A stretch of 64,000 nucleotides of DNA from Goekera deserti. GTDB taxonomy: Bacteria; Actinomycetota; Actinomycetes; Mycobacteriales; Geodermatophilaceae. The stretch lies in NCBI RefSeq assembly GCF_010685995.1, contig NZ_JAAGWK010000009.1, positions 434,001-498,000 of the forward strand, written 5' to 3'. Below are positions 51,791 through 62,700 of this stretch, in pieces (the stretch's first letter is position 1; each line of letters starts with the position of its first letter). The position numbers and the translations under genes were made by a program. The notes under the pieces are model-generated. The model made no database searches. It had not been told where the DNA came from and was given only the letters and a program-made list of their open reading frames with translations.

Positions 51791-53206
51791 TCAGAGGGTG
51801 GTGACGAAGTCCGCCAGCTGGGCCGCCGTCCGGCACTCGACCATCGGGATCACCTCGCCGTAGCGGTCGGCGGCCGAGTCGCCGCTGCCCCACATCCGCC
51901 GCGGCTCGGGGTTCAGCCAGTAGGCCGAGCGGGACCGCCGCACCAGGTCCGCGAGGGCGGGCAACCCCGGCTGCCGGTAGTTGGTGCGCCCGTCGCCGAG
52001 CACCAGCAGCGACGTCTTGGGGCCCACGGCCGCCGGCCACCGCTCGGCGAAGACCTCCAGCGCGTTGCCGTAGTCGCTGTGCCCGTCGAAGGAGACGACG
52101 TCGGCCTCCCGGCCGATCCGGGCGATCGCGTCGACCACGTCCACGCCGGGTGAGAAGAAGCGGGTGACCTCGTCGGTGGAGTCCACGAAGGCGAAGGCGC
52201 GCACACCGGTGAAGTGCTCGCGCAGCGCCTGGGTGAGCATGAGCGTGAAGTGGCTGAACCCGGCCACCGAGCCGCTGATGTCGCAGAGCACGACCAGCTC
52301 GGGCTTGTGCACCGCCCGCGGCCGGTGGTGGGTCACCACGGGCACACCGCCGGTGGCCAGCGAGGCCCGGACGGTCGTGCGGAAGTCCAGCCGGCCCTCC
52401 CGGCCCAGCCGGCGCTTGGCGGCCAGCCGGGAGGCGAGCCGGCGCGCCAGCGGGGCGACCGAGCGGCGCAGCTCGGCCAGGTCGGCGGTCTGCGCGCGCA
52501 GGAAGTCGACCTGGTCGGCCAGCGGCTTCACCGCGGTCTTCGCCACCTTGTCCCGGCCCCGCTCGGCGGCGGTGCGCCGGCGCACCTCGGCCTCCACGGC
52601 CGCCCGGAACGCCGCCAGCCGCTCCTTGATCGCCTGCCGCGCCACCTGCTCGGCCAGCCCGCCGCGCTCGGCGTCCCCGAGCAGGCCGGCCAGCAGCTGG
52701 GCCACCAGGGTGTCCGGGGACAGGGCGCGCAGCACGCGGTAGGCGAAGAACGACTGGCCGGTCGGCGACGGCTGGCCCTGCCCGAGCTGGTCCACGGCCA
52801 GCCGGGCGAACCGGCGCAGTGCCTCCTCGTCGCCGTCCAGCAGCAGGTCGAGCAGCTCGTCGCGCAGCTGCCGGGCCAGCTCCGCGGGGTCCGGGGCCTC
52901 GCCCGGTGCGCCGTCGGCCTCGCCGTCGCCGTCGACTCCCGCGTCCGGCTCGGCCGCCACCGCCGGGCGGTCGGTCAGCGGCCACCAGAGGTCGAACAGC
53001 ACGTCGTAGGCGGGGCGCTGCGCGGCGCGGGTGAGCAGCACCGCGGCCAGGGCGTGCCGCAGCTGCTCCCGCTCCAGCAGGTCCACGACGGTGAGCACCT
53101 CGGCGGCGTCGACGGCTGCGCTGATCCCGACCGGGATGCCGGTCGCGCGCACCGCCCGCACGAAACCGTCCAGGTGCGCGGGCAGCCCGCCGGTGGTGGT
53201 GGTCAT
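51791..53206 (-). CDS. VWA domain-containing protein (CoxE-like)
   Basis: A 471-residue protein with a C-terminal von Willebrand A domain. The metal-dependent adhesion motif is CDISGSV (DxSxS) at about residue 305, with a threonine-type and D-G-H-S-D segments further on. The middle is helical and charged (RRRTAAERGRDKVAKTAVK). It pairs with the MoxR-type AAA+ ATPase encoded 15 bases upstream. MoxR-VWA pairs act as chaperones that assemble or insert cofactors or metals into target proteins. No carbon monoxide dehydrogenase or other obvious client gene is near, so the client is unknown. Confidence 0.9.
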   Translation of the reverse strand: MTTTTGGLPAHLDGFVRAVRATGIPVGISAAVDAAEVLTVVDLLEREQLRHALAAVLLTRAAQRPAYDVLFDLWWPLTDRPAVAAEPDAGVDGDGEADGAPGEAPDPAELARQLRDELLDLLLDGDEEALRRFARLAVDQLGQGQPSPTGQSFFAYRVLRALSPDTLVAQLLAGLLGDAERGGLAEQVARQAIKERLAAFRAAVEAEVRRRTAAERGRDKVAKTAVKPLADQVDFLRAQTADLAELRRSVAPLARRLASRLAAKRRLGREGRLDFRTTVRASLATGGVPVVTHHRPRAVHKPELVVLCDISGSVAGFSHFTLMLTQALREHFTGVRAFAFVDSTDEVTRFFSPGVDVVDAIARIGREADVVSFDGHSDYGNALEVFAERWPAAVGPKTSLLVLGDGRTNYRQPGLPALADLVRRSRSAYWLNPEPRRMWGSGDSAADRYGEVIPMVECRTAAQLADFVTTL

Positions 53207-53221
53207 CGCCGCGCCCCGTCC

Positions 53222-54124
53222 TCAGTTGAGCCGGAGCTCGGCGGCGGCCCGGGTCTGGTCGCTGGTGTGCTTGAGCACCACACCGAGCGTGGCCCGCACC
53301 GCCGAGGAGTCCAGCGTGTCGAAGCCCAGCGCCAGCAGGGTCTCGGCCCAGTCCAGGGTCTCCGAGATCGACGGCGACTTCTTCAGCTCCAGCGCCCGCA
53401 GCGCCCGGATGGTCCTGACCAGCTGGTCGGCCAGCGCCGGGGCCAACTCGGGCACCCGGGACAGCACGATCTCCCGCTCCCGCTCGGCGCTGGGGTAGTC
53501 CAGGGCCAGGTAGAGGCAGCGGCGCTTGAGCGCCTCGGACAGCTCGCGGGTCGCGTTGGAGGTGAGCAGCACCAGCGGGCGGCGGGTCGCGGCGATGGTG
53601 CCGAGCTCCGGGATGGTGACCTGGAAGTCGCTGAGCACCTCCAGCAGCAGACCCTCGACCTCGACGTCGGCCTTGTCGGTCTCGTCGATCAGCAGCACCG
53701 TGGGCTCCGAGCGCCGGATCGCGGTGAGCAGCGGCCGCGACATCAGGAACTCCTCGCTGAAGATGTCGTCGTGCACGCTGTCCCAGTCGGCGCCGTCCCC
53801 GGGGGTGCCGCTGCCGGACTGCGCGGCCTGGATGCGCAGCAGCTGCTTCTTGTAGTTCCACTCGTACAGCGCCCGCGCCTCGTCCAGGCCCTCGTAGCAC
53901 TGCAGCCGGATCAGCTCCGAGCCGGTGGCCGTGGCCAGCGCCTTCGCCAGCTCGGTCTTGCCGACACCCGCCGGGCCCTCCACCAGCAGCGGCTTGCCGA
54001 GCCGGTCGGCCAGGAAGACCGTGGTGGCGATCTGCTCGTCGGGCAGGTAGCCCGCCGCCGACAGCCGCGCGGTGACGTCCGCGACCGAGGCGAACTGGGC
54101 GGGCTGGGTGATCGGGCGCGGCAC
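53222..54124 (-). CDS. MoxR-family AAA+ ATPase
   Basis: A 300-residue AAA+ protein. Walker A is EGPAGVGKTELAKA at about residues 46-59, Walker B is VLLIDETDKAD, sensor 1 is LLTSN, and the arginine-finger region is LKRRCLYL. GTG 54124 has GGAG six bases upstream. It is followed by the VWA gene with 15 bases between, and is probably co-transcribed with it as a MoxR-VWA chaperone pair. Confidence 0.93.
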   Translation of the reverse strand: MPRPITQPAQFASVADVTARLSAAGYLPDEQIATTVFLADRLGKPLLVEGPAGVGKTELAKALATATGSELIRLQCYEGLDEARALYEWNYKKQLLRIQAAQSGSGTPGDGADWDSVHDDIFSEEFLMSRPLLTAIRRSEPTVLLIDETDKADVEVEGLLLEVLSDFQVTIPELGTIAATRRPLVLLTSNATRELSEALKRRCLYLALDYPSAEREREIVLSRVPELAPALADQLVRTIRALRALELKKSPSISETLDWAETLLALGFDTLDSSAVRATLGVVLKHTSDQTRAAAELRLN

Positions 54125-54185
54125 GGTGGCTCCAGTCGGTGGGTGGGGGGCGCGGGTCAGGTGGTGGACGCCCCAGCAGACCACG

Positions 54186-55442
54186 TCACGACCGCACGTG
54201 CCCAGCCCCGGTCACCACGTAGGTGGTGGAGGTGAGCTCCGGCAGCCCGAGCGGGCCCCGGGCGTGCAGCTTCTGGGTGGAGATGCCGATCTCGGCGCCG
54301 AAGCCGAACTCGCCGCCGTCGGTGAACCGGGTCGAGGCGTTGACCAGCACGGCGGCCGCGTCGACCCCGGCGGTGAAGTCGGCGATCGCTCGCGCCGAGT
54401 CGGCCACCACGGCCTCGCTGTGCCCGCTGCCCCAGGTGCGGATGTGCTCCAGCGCCTGGTCCAGGTCGTCGACCACCCGCACCGCCATGTCCATCGCCAG
54501 GTACTCGGTGGCCCAGTCCTCGTCGGTGGCCGGCAGCACACCGGGGACGGCGGCCCGGGCGGCGGCGTCGCCGTGCAGGGTGACGCCGGCGTCGGTGAGC
54601 GCGGTGAGCAGCCGCGGCAGGAACGCGACGTCGCGGTGCACCAGCAGCGTCTCGGCCGAGTTGCACACGCTGACCCGGTGCGTCTTGGAGTTGAGCACCA
54701 CCGCCTCGGCCATCGCGGCGTCGGCGGAGGCGTCGACGTACACGTGGCAGTTGCCCACGCCGGTCTCGATCACCGGCACCCGCGCCTCGGTCACCACCCG
54801 CTGGATCAGCGAGGCACCGCCCCGGGGGATGACCACGTCGACCAGGCCGCGGGCCCGCAGCAGCTCGGCGACCGAGGCCCGGTCGGCCGACAGCAGCGCG
54901 ATGGACCCGGCCGGCAGCCCGGCCTTCTCCCCCGCCTCGCCCAGCACCGCCACCAGCGCGGTGTTCGTGCCGTGCGCGGACGCCGAGCCGCGCAGCAGCG
55001 CCGCGTTGCCGCTCTTGACGCACAGCCCGGCGGCGTCGACGGTCACGTTCGGCCGGGCCTCGTAGACCATGCCGACGACGCCGAGGGGCACCCGCACCTG
55101 GCGCAGCGTCAGACCGTTGGGCAGCGTCGACCCGCGGACGACGTCACCCACCGGGTCCGGCAGCGCCACCAGGGCGCGCAGCGCGTCGGCCACGCCGGCC
55201 AGCCGGGCCTCGTCCAGGCGCAACCGGTCCACCATGGCGGCCGGGGTGCCGGCGGCGGTGGCGGCCGCGACGTCGGCGGCGTTGGCGGCGAGCACCTCGG
55301 CGGCCCGCTCCCCCAGCGCGTCGGCCATGGCGAGCAGGGCGGCGTCCTTGGCCGCGGTGGGCAGGGTGCGCAGCACCCGGGCGGCCTCGCGGGCACGCAG
55401 CGCGGGCGCGCCGATCAGCGGGAAGTCAGCGGTGTCGACCAC
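54186..55442 (-). CDS. proA: Gamma-glutamyl phosphate reductase
   Basis: A 418-residue NADPH-dependent enzyme for the second step of proline synthesis. The catalytic Cys is in [15 protein letters not shown]. The other signatures are [38 protein letters not shown] and [14 protein letters not shown]. Its GTG start at 55442 fits the TATCCT hexamer upstream. It lies near def and proB, so two proline-synthesis genes share the region, though proA has its own promoter signal. Confidence 0.97.
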   Translation of the reverse strand: MVDTADFPLIGAPALRAREAARVLRTLPTAAKDAALLAMADALGERAAEVLAANAADVAAATAAGTPAAMVDRLRLDEARLAGVADALRALVALPDPVGDVVRGSTLPNGLTLRQVRVPLGVVGMVYEARPNVTVDAAGLCVKSGNAALLRGSASAHGTNTALVAVLGEAGEKAGLPAGSIALLSADRASVAELLRARGLVDVVIPRGGASLIQRVVTEARVPVIETGVGNCHVYVDASADAAMAEAVVLNSKTHRVSVCNSAETLLVHRDVAFLPRLLTALTDAGVTLHGDAAARAAVPGVLPATDEDWATEYLAMDMAVRVVDDLDQALEHIRTWGSGHSEAVVADSARAIADFTAGVDAAAVLVNASTRFTDGGEFGFGAEIGISTQKLHARGPLGLPELTSTTYVVTGAGHVRS

Positions 55443-55448
55443 CAGCCG

Positions 55449-55454
55449 AGGATA
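55449..55454 (-). promoter_or_regulatory. -10 hexamer TATCCT of proA, probably leaderless
   Basis: TATCCT ends six bases before the GTG of proA. Confidence 0.45.
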
Positions 55455-55471
55455 GGCGTACCGCGCCCGGT

Positions 55472-55954
55472 TCAGCTGTCGCGCAGGGCGCGGAGGGCCC
55501 GCTTGCGGGCCTCCCCGGTGAGCCGGTCGATGAAGACCGAGCCCGCGAGGTGGTCGACCTCGTGCTGCAGGCAGCGGGCCAGCAGCCCGGACCCGCGCAG
55601 GGTCAGCGGCTCACCGTGCACGTCGAAGCCCTCGGCCACGCAGTGCATCGCCCGCACCGTCGGGGCGTACAGCCCGGGGATGGACAGGCAGCCCTCGTCG
55701 CCGTCCTGCACCTCCTCCGACCGCTCGGTGATCGCCGGGTTGACCAGGTGCCCGATCACGCCGTCCACGTTGTAGGAGAAGACGCGGGCGCTGACCCCGA
55801 TCTGCGGTGCGGCCACGCCGGCGCGCCCGGGCAGCGTGACGGTCTCCTCGAGGTCGCGCACCAGGGCGGCGAGCTCCCGGTCGAAGGACCGGACGTCCTC
55901 GGCGGGGGTGCGCAGGACGGGGTCGCCGAGCAGGCGGATGGGACGGACGGCCAC
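55472..55954 (-). CDS. def: Peptide deformylase
   Basis: A 160-residue metalloenzyme that removes the formyl group from nascent proteins. All three family motifs are present: [16 protein letters not shown] and QHEVDHLAG. The start at ATG 55954 gives [19 protein letters not shown], the normal N terminus. It lies 12 bases downstream of proB on the same strand and is probably co-transcribed with it. It may be one of two deformylases in the genome. Confidence 0.96.
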   Translation of the reverse strand: MAVRPIRLLGDPVLRTPAEDVRSFDRELAALVRDLEETVTLPGRAGVAAPQIGVSARVFSYNVDGVIGHLVNPAITERSEEVQDGDEGCLSIPGLYAPTVRAMHCVAEGFDVHGEPLTLRGSGLLARCLQHEVDHLAGSVFIDRLTGEARKRALRALRDS

Positions 55955-55966
55955 GGGCCCAGTGTC

Positions 55967-57091
55967 TCAGGAGGCGGGGCGCCGGCCGACGAGGACCATC
56001 TCGTCGCGGTGCACGACCTCGCGGCGGTGCTCCGGGTCCAGGTCGGCGGTCTTGCGGCCCAGCAGTGCCGGCAGCTCGCGGGCGTCGTAGGCCACCAGCC
56101 CGCGCGCCACCACGACGCCGTCCGGTCCGACGAGGTCCACCGGGTCGTCGGCCAGGAACTCCCCGCTGACCCCGGTGACGCCGGCGGCCAGCAGCGAGGC
56201 CCCCCGCTCCCGCACCGCGGCGACCGCACCGGCGTCCAGCCGGACCTCACCGCGCGGGCGGCTGGCGTAGCGCAGCCAGAACTGCCGGGCCGAGGGACGG
56301 CGTCCGCGCACCGCGAACAGCGTGCCCACCGGCTCGCCGGCCAGCGCCGCCCCGGCCTGCTCGGCCGAGGTGACCACCACGGGCACCCCGGCGTGCGCGG
56401 CGATCATCGCGGCCTCCACCTTGGTGGCCATCCCGCCGGTGCCGACGCCGTTGCGGGACGCCGAGCCCAGCACGACGTGGGCCAGGTCGTCGGCGCCGTG
56501 CACGGTGTCGATCCGCTGCGCCGGGCCGACCCGCGGGTCGCCGTCGTAGACGCCGTCCACGTCGGACAGCAGCACCAGCGCGTCGGCGACGGCGACGTGC
56601 GCGACCAGCGCGGCGAGCCGGTCGTTGTCGCCGAACCGGATCTCCTCGGTGGCCACGGTGTCGTTCTCGTTCACGATCGGCAGCACGCCCAGGGCCAGCA
56701 GCCGCTCCACGGTCTGCCGGGCGTTGCGGTAGTGGCTGCGCCGGGTGAGGTCGTCGGCGGTGAGCAGCACCTGGCCGACGGTCACCCCGTGCCCGGCGAA
56801 GGCGTCGGCGTAGGTCTGCACCAGCCGCAGCTGGCCGACGCTGGCCGCGGCCTGCGCCGTCGCCAGGTCCCGCGGCTTGCCGGACAGCGCCAGTGGCGCC
56901 AGCCCGGCGGCGATCGCGCCGGAGGACACCAGCACGACCTCGCGGCCGCCGGCCCGCAGCGCACCCAGGACGTCGACCAGGGCCTGCAGCCGCTCGACGT
57001 CGAGCCCGTCGGCCAGGGTGGTGAGCGAGGAGGAGCCCACCTTCACCACGACGCGGCGCGCGCCGGCGATCTCCGGGCGCACCCCGCTCAC
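55967..57091 (-). CDS. proB: Glutamate 5-kinase
   Basis: A 374-residue enzyme for the first step of proline synthesis. The kinase domain begins ARRVVVKVGSSSLT, followed by VLVSSGAIAAG, NENDTVATEEIRFGDND, SDVDGVYDGDP and GTGGMATKVEAA. A C-terminal PUA domain begins at about residue 285 (PRGEVRLDAGAVAAV). GTG 57091 is given; a GTG nine bases later also fits. It follows obg by about 90 bases containing a perfect palindrome. Confidence 0.96.
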   Translation of the reverse strand: MSGVRPEIAGARRVVVKVGSSSLTTLADGLDVERLQALVDVLGALRAGGREVVLVSSGAIAAGLAPLALSGKPRDLATAQAAASVGQLRLVQTYADAFAGHGVTVGQVLLTADDLTRRSHYRNARQTVERLLALGVLPIVNENDTVATEEIRFGDNDRLAALVAHVAVADALVLLSDVDGVYDGDPRVGPAQRIDTVHGADDLAHVVLGSASRNGVGTGGMATKVEAAMIAAHAGVPVVVTSAEQAGAALAGEPVGTLFAVRGRRPSARQFWLRYASRPRGEVRLDAGAVAAVRERGASLLAAGVTGVSGEFLADDPVDLVGPDGVVVARGLVAYDARELPALLGRKTADLDPEHRREVVHRDEMVLVGRRPAS

Positions 57092-57112
57092 CCCGCGGCG
57101 CCCAGCACCACA

Positions 57113-57142
57113 CCCCCGCCAAGATGGCCATCTTGGCGGGGG
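57113..57142. repeat. Perfect 30-base palindrome between obg and proB
   Basis: CCCCCGCCAAGATGG followed by its exact reverse complement CCATCTTGGCGGGGG, with no spacer and a central GGCC. The flanks CACAC and GTGT extend the symmetry loosely. A perfect spacerless palindrome with no T-run is unlike an ordinary terminator and suggests a dispersed intergenic element or a protein-binding site. Confidence 0.85.
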
Positions 57143-57179
57143 GTTCGTGTCGATCGTGGCGCGGACCGGCGGCCGGCGG

Positions 57180-58703
57180 TCACGAGCGGTCGCCCTCGAG
57201 CGCGGCCCGCTGCTCGTCGTCCAGCTCGTCGGGGTCCAGGGCCTCCACCGGCCAGTCCTCGGCCACGCCGACCTCGTAGGGCACGCGGCGGGCCTTCTTG
57301 GCGGCCAGCCGCTCGTCGGCCCGCATGCGCGAGGGGCTGTCGAGCCGGGAGTCGCTGCCGCGGCCACCGAGCGACATGCTCTCCTCCGCGGTGAGCGTCC
57401 CGGCCGGCAGGCTGGGCTCCCAGTCGAAGGTGACGTCGCCGACCGTGATCGCGTCACCGGGCACCGCTCCGGCCTTGGCCAGGGCGTCCTCCACGCCGAG
57501 CCGGTTGAGCCGGTCGGCGAGGTAGCCGACGGCCTCGTCGTTGGTGAAGTCGGTCTGCCGCACCCAGCGGTCGGGCTTGACGCCACGGACCACCCAGCCG
57601 CCGGTGCGCGGGTCGGCCTCGACGGTGAAGCCGCCGTCGTCGACCGCCCGGGGGGTGAGCGTGATCCGCACCGGCTCCATCTCGGGCAGCTCGGCGCGGT
57701 GCCGCTCGACCGCGCTCGCCAGGGCGAAGCCGAGGGCGTCCAGGCCCTCGCGGGTGGCGACGCTGATCGGGAACACCAGCAGGCCGCGGTCCTCCAGCGT
57801 CGTGCGCACCAGGTCGACGAGCTCGCGGGCGTCCGGCACGTCGATCTTGTTCAGCACGGCGATCCGCAGCCGGCCGACGAGGTCCAGCTCGTCGCCGCCG
57901 TACTCGCGCAGCTCGTGCTCCAGCGCGGCGATGTCGCTCTCCGGGTCGCGCCCGGGCTCGATCGTCGCCATGTCGACCACGTGCACCAGCACGGCGCAGC
58001 GCTCGACGTGGCGGAGGAACTGCAGTCCCAGGCCCTTGCCGGTCGAGGCACCGGGGATGAGCCCCGGGACGTCGGCCATGGTGTAGGTGACGTCGCCGGA
58101 GCGGACCACGCCCAGCTGCGGGACGAGCGTGGTGAACGGGTAGTCGGCGATCTTCGGCCGGGCCGCGGACATGGCCGCCACCAGCGAGGACTTCCCGGCG
58201 GACGGGTAGCCCACCAGGCCGACGTCGGCGATGCTCTTGAGCTCCAGGACGGCGTCGACGGCCTCGCCGGGCTCGCCGAGCAGCGCGAAGCCGGGCGCCT
58301 TGCGCCGGGAGTTGGCCAGCGCGGCGTTGCCGAGCCCGCCGCGGCCACCGTGGGCGAGCACCACCCGGGTGCCGGCGCCCATCATGTCGGCGACGACCTC
58401 CCCGCCGACGGAGACCACGGTGCCGGGCGGGACCCGCAGCACGCGGTCCTCGCCCCGGCCGCCGTTCTTGAAGTCGCCGGCGGCCTGCTTGCCGTTGCCG
58501 GCCTTCTGGTGCGGCGAGTGGTGGAAGTCCAGCAGGGTGTGCACGTTGGGGTCGACCTCGAGGACGACGTCACCGCCGTCACCGCCGTTGCCCCCGTCGG
58601 GCCCGCCGAGCGGTTTGAACTTCTCGCGGTGGACCGAGCTGACACCGTGGGACCCGTTGCCCGCGGACACGTGGACCGTGACGCGGTCGACGAAAGCGGC
58701 CAT
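57180..58703 (-). CDS. obg: GTPase Obg/CgtA
   Basis: A 507-residue ribosome-assembly and stress GTPase. The glycine-rich Obg fold is at the N terminus ([29 protein letters not shown]). The G domain has [10 protein letters not shown], the switch [12 protein letters not shown], and NKIDVPD. A C-terminal OCT domain and an acidic tail follow, ending [14 protein letters not shown], which make it longer than E. coli Obg, as usual in actinobacteria. ATG 58703. It is in the standard rplU-rpmA-obg order, separated from rpmA by about 150 bases containing two hairpins. Confidence 0.97.
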   Translation of the reverse strand: MAAFVDRVTVHVSAGNGSHGVSSVHREKFKPLGGPDGGNGGDGGDVVLEVDPNVHTLLDFHHSPHQKAGNGKQAAGDFKNGGRGEDRVLRVPPGTVVSVGGEVVADMMGAGTRVVLAHGGRGGLGNAALANSRRKAPGFALLGEPGEAVDAVLELKSIADVGLVGYPSAGKSSLVAAMSAARPKIADYPFTTLVPQLGVVRSGDVTYTMADVPGLIPGASTGKGLGLQFLRHVERCAVLVHVVDMATIEPGRDPESDIAALEHELREYGGDELDLVGRLRIAVLNKIDVPDARELVDLVRTTLEDRGLLVFPISVATREGLDALGFALASAVERHRAELPEMEPVRITLTPRAVDDGGFTVEADPRTGGWVVRGVKPDRWVRQTDFTNDEAVGYLADRLNRLGVEDALAKAGAVPGDAITVGDVTFDWEPSLPAGTLTAEESMSLGGRGSDSRLDSPSRMRADERLAAKKARRVPYEVGVAEDWPVEALDPDELDDEQRAALEGDRS

Positions 58704-58744
58704 GATCGCCGCCCTTCCTGTACTACGACTGCTGCGAATGGAAA

Positions 58745-58781
58745 CGCCGGTGGCGGCGCCGGGTCGACGCCGCCACCGGCG
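58745..58781 (-). terminator. Perfect 14-base hairpin between rpmA and obg
   Basis: CGCCGGTGGCGGCG and CGCCGCCACCGGCG (58745-58758 and 58768-58781) flank a nine-base loop, 42 bases before the obg start. It could act as a terminator or attenuator that lowers obg expression relative to the ribosomal proteins. Confidence 0.6.
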
Positions 58782-58824
58782 ACAGTGCTGATGCTGCTGG
58801 AGCGGCCCGTCAACAGGGCGACCC

Positions 58825-58852
58825 GGGACCCGTCCGCACGAGGACGGGTCCC
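58825..58852 (-). terminator. Hairpin directly after rpmA
   Basis: GGGACCCGTCC and GGACGGGTCCC (58825-58835 and 58842-58852) form an 11-base stem with a six-base loop two bases beyond the rpmA stop. Confidence 0.7.
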
Positions 58853-58854
58853 CG

Positions 58855-59130
58855 TCAGACGGAGACCGGGACCTGCGCGGCGACCGGGGTGATGGTGACC
58901 TCGCGGCGCCCGCGGCGGAACCCGAAGGTCACCGCGCCGGGGAGCAGCGCGAACAGCGTGTCGTCCTTGCCGCGGCCGACGCCGAGACCCGGGTGGAAGT
59001 GGGTGCCGCGCTGGCGGACGATGATCTCGCCTGCCTTGACGACCTGGCCACCGAAGCGCTTGACGCCGAGGCGCTGGGCGTTCGAGTCGCGACCGTTGCG
59101 GGAGGACGATGCGCCCTTCTTGTGTGCCAT
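58855..59130 (-). CDS. rpmA: 50S ribosomal protein L27
   Basis: A 91-residue ribosomal protein near the peptidyl transferase centre. The N terminus [28 protein letters not shown] is diagnostic, as is QRGTHFHPG. It lies 4 bases downstream of rplU and is followed by two strong hairpins. Confidence 0.98.
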   Translation of the reverse strand: MAHKKGASSSRNGRDSNAQRLGVKRFGGQVVKAGEIIVRQRGTHFHPGLGVGRGKDDTLFALLPGAVTFGFRRGRREVTITPVAAQVPVSV

Positions 59131-59134
59131 GTCG

Positions 59135-59449
59135 TCAGCCCTTCGTGGAGATGTCGGTGACCCGGACGTCGGTCAGCGGCTGACGGTGCCCCTGCCGCTT
59201 GTGGTACCCGGTCTTGTTCTTGAACTTGTGGATCTTGATCTTCGGGCCCTTGCCGTGGCCGACGATCTCACCGGTCACGGTGACGGCGGCCAGGGCCGCG
59301 GCGTCGGTGGTGACGGTGTCCCCGTCGACCAGGAGCACGACGGGCAGGGCGACGGTGTCACCGGGCTCGCCTGCTCCGCGGTTGATGGTGAACGTGTCAC
59401 CGACGACCACCTTGTGCTGCTTGCCACCGGACTTGACGACTGCGTACAC
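59135..59449 (-). CDS. rplU: 50S ribosomal protein L21
   Basis: A 104-residue ribosomal protein. The sequence [19 protein letters not shown], the C-terminal [13 protein letters not shown]-type segment ([16 protein letters not shown]) and length are diagnostic. Two adjacent GTG codons can start the gene. GTG 59449 is preferred because an AGGAG lies six bases upstream, versus three for 59452. It is the first gene of rplU-rpmA. Confidence 0.97.
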   Translation of the reverse strand: MYAVVKSGGKQHKVVVGDTFTINRGAGEPGDTVALPVVLLVDGDTVTTDAAALAAVTVTGEIVGHGKGPKIKIHKFKNKTGYHKRQGHRQPLTDVRVTDISTKG

Positions 59450-59719
59450 CACTGACTCCTCGATCGGTTCTCGTGTCCTGCGCGCACGACCAGGTGCTCG
59501 GACCCGGGTGCTGGACGGCTGCGTCGCATCGTCGAGGGACACCCAGTGGTGCCCGGCCCGTGGCGATGCAGCCTGTCGAGCGTACCCGAGGCCCTGCGGC
59601 CCGGTCGAACCGCGGTGCTGTGGGGTCGAACTCCCGCCGGCCGGCCGTCGGGGCAGGCCGGGCGGGCCCCTGCCTGCCCCGCCGCGCGCCGGCGCGTCGG
59701 GACGGGCAGGGGTGCCTGC

Positions 59720-62700
59720 TCAGGCCGGCGGCCCGGCGGGACGGGATGCGGCGCGGCGCCGACGGGGGCGGGCCTGAGGTGCCGCGACCTCCACCGCGGG
59801 CTCCACCGCGGGCTCCACCGGCCCGGCGGCCGCCGGGCGCTCCGACGCCTCGGCCGCGGGGTCGACGGCGGGCTCCCGGGGCTCGGGACCGGACGGCGTC
59901 GTCCCGTCCTGGACCTCGCCCTGGACATCGCCCTGGACATCGCGCTGGACCTCGCCCTGGACGTCGGCCAGCCGGATCTCGGTGACGTAGGCGTCGGTGG
60001 CGTGCACCGGTGCCGGCACCTCGGTGACCTCCGGCTCGCCGGAGCCCTCGACCACCTCGGCCACGACCAGCTCCACGACCTCGGGCTCCCCGACGGGCGT
60101 CCCGGTCCCCTCGACCGGCGCGACCGCGTCCGGCACGTCGCCCTGGGGCCCCGGCACGGTCACGGCGTCGTCGACTACGGACGTGCCGGTGGCCGATGCG
60201 TCCGCGGCGGGCGCGTCGTCGACTGCCGTGTCGGCGGCCTGCGTGTCGGCGGCCTGGGTGTCGGCGGCAGCGTCGTCGCCGGTGGAGTCGACCGCGGTGT
60301 CGACCAGCTCCACGTCGTCCCCGAGGGTGGCGACGACCGCGGCGTCCTCGGCCGCCCGGGCCTCGCCGGACTGGCCGCGGTTGCGCCGGCCACGGCTGCG
60401 CCGGCTCCCGCTGCGGGGGATCTCCTCCACGACCTCCGCCTCGGTGCCGGCGTTCTCGGCGACGGCGACGACGTCCCCGGCCCCGGCCCCGTCACGGCCA
60501 CGTTCCTGCCCACGCTGGCGGCCGTTCTGCTCGCCACCGCGACCGGGGCCGGGCAGGGCCGGGCCCGACCCACTGCCACCCGAGCCACTGCCACCCGTGC
60601 CGTTGCCACCCGAGCCGTTGCCACCGGGACCGTTGCCGCTCGAGCGGCGACCGGGCTCCACCGGGTCGAGGTGCACGAGCACGCCGCGCCCGCGGCAGTG
60701 CTCGCAGGGCTCGGAGAAGACCTCGAGCAGGCCCTGGCCCACGCGCTTGCGGGTCATCTGCACCAGGCCCAGCGAGGTGACCTCGGCGACCTGGTGCTTG
60801 GTCCGGTCCCGGCCCAGGCACTCGGTCAGCCGCCGCAGCACCAGGTCGCGGTTGCTCTCCAGCACCATGTCGATGAAGTCGATGACGATGATCCCGCCGA
60901 TGTCGCGCAGCCGCAGCTGGCGGACGATCTCCTCGGCGGCCTCGATGTTGTTGCGGGTGACGGTCTGCTCGAGGTTGCCGCCAGAGCCGACGAACTTGCC
61001 GGTGTTGACGTCGACGACCGTCATGGCCTCGGTGCGGTCGATCACCAGCGAGCCACCCGAGGGCAGGTAGACCTTGCGGTCCAGTGCCTTCATCAGCTGC
61101 TCGTCGACCCGCAGGTCACGGAACACGTCGCCGGTGCCGGTGTAGCGCTGCAGCCGGGGCGACAGCTCCGGGGACACGTGCCCGAGGTACTGCTCGACGG
61201 TGTCGTACGCGTCGGCGCCCTGCACGACCAGGCGCTTGAAGTCCTCGTTGAAGACGTCGCGGATGACCCGGATGGCCAGGTCCGGCTCGCCGTACAGCAG
61301 GGCCGGGGCCTGGCTGCTGGACTCGGCCTTCTTCTGGATGACGTCCCACTGCGCCTGCAGCCGGGCCACGTCGCGGGTGAGCTCCTCCTCCGAGGCGCCC
61401 TCCGCCGCGGTCCGGATGATCACGCCGGCGTCCTCGGGGACGATCTTCTTCAGGATGTCCTTGAGCCGCTGGCGCTCGTTGTCGGGCAGCTTGCGGCTGA
61501 TCCCGGTCATCGAGCCGCCGGGCACGTACACCAGGAAGCGGCCCGGCAGGTTGATCTGCTGGGTCAGCCGCGCGCCCTTGTGCCCGATCGGGTCCTTGGT
61601 GACCTGGCAGAGGATCTTGTCCCCGGAGGAGAACGCCTGCTCGATCGACCGGGACTTGCCGGTCAGCCCGGCCGCCTCCCAGTTCACCTCACCGGCATAG
61701 ACCACCGCGTTGCGGCCCTTGCCGATGTCGACGAACGCCGCCTCCATGCTGGGCAGCACGTTCTGCACCCGGCCCAGGTACACGTTGCCGGCGAACGAGG
61801 TGGCCTGCGCCTGGGTGACGTAGTGCTCGACCAGGACGTCGTCCTCGAGCACGGCGATCTGGGTGCGGTCGCCCTGCTGGCGGATGACCATCGCCCGGTC
61901 CACGGCCTCGCGCCGGGCGAGGAACTCGGACTCGGACAGGATCGGGGCGCGACGGCGGCCGGTGTCCCGCCCGTCCCGGCGGCGCTGGCGCTTGGCCTCC
62001 AGCCGCGTGGACCCGGCGATCCCCCGGACGACGTCGTCCTCGCTGGTGCGGCCACCGCGGCCGGCGCGCTCGGGGCGCTCCTCGGTCTCCTCGACGGCGT
62101 CCTCGGTGGCGGTGCCGCTGCTCTCACCCCGGCGGCGACGGCGACGGCGACGGCGCGTGCTGGAGGCGGTCTCCGGCTCGTCGGCGTCAGCGGCGTCCCC
62201 GGTCTCGGGTGCCTCGTCGTCGGGCTCGCCGGCGGCCTGCTCGCCGGTGCGCGCGTCGTCGTCGGTGTCGTCCTCGCCGGCGTCCTCACCGGTGCGGCCA
62301 CGACCGCGTCCACGACGGCCGCGACGGCGCCGGCGGCTGGTGCCACCGGCGTTGTCCTCGTCGTCGCCGGCCTCGTCGGGGTCCTCGGTGGTCTCGGCGT
62401 CCTCCGACCGGTCCGAGGACGGCTCGTCGGCACCGTCGTCGACGACGGGGGTCTCGTCGGTCTCGTCCGCGACGGCGTCGGGGTCGATCGCGCGCCGGCG
62501 GGAGCGGCTGCGCCGGGGGGCCGGCCGGACCGGCTCCGGCGTCTCGTCCTGGACGTCGTCGACGTCCGGCTGGGCGGTCTCCCGCTCCTCCTCGCGGGCG
62601 GCGGCCGCACGGGCCGCTGCCGCCCCGCGGCCGCGGCGGGGTGCCCAGCGGGCGCCCTCCGGCGGGCCCTCGACCTCGGCGTCGGGCCGGCCGGCGGGCT

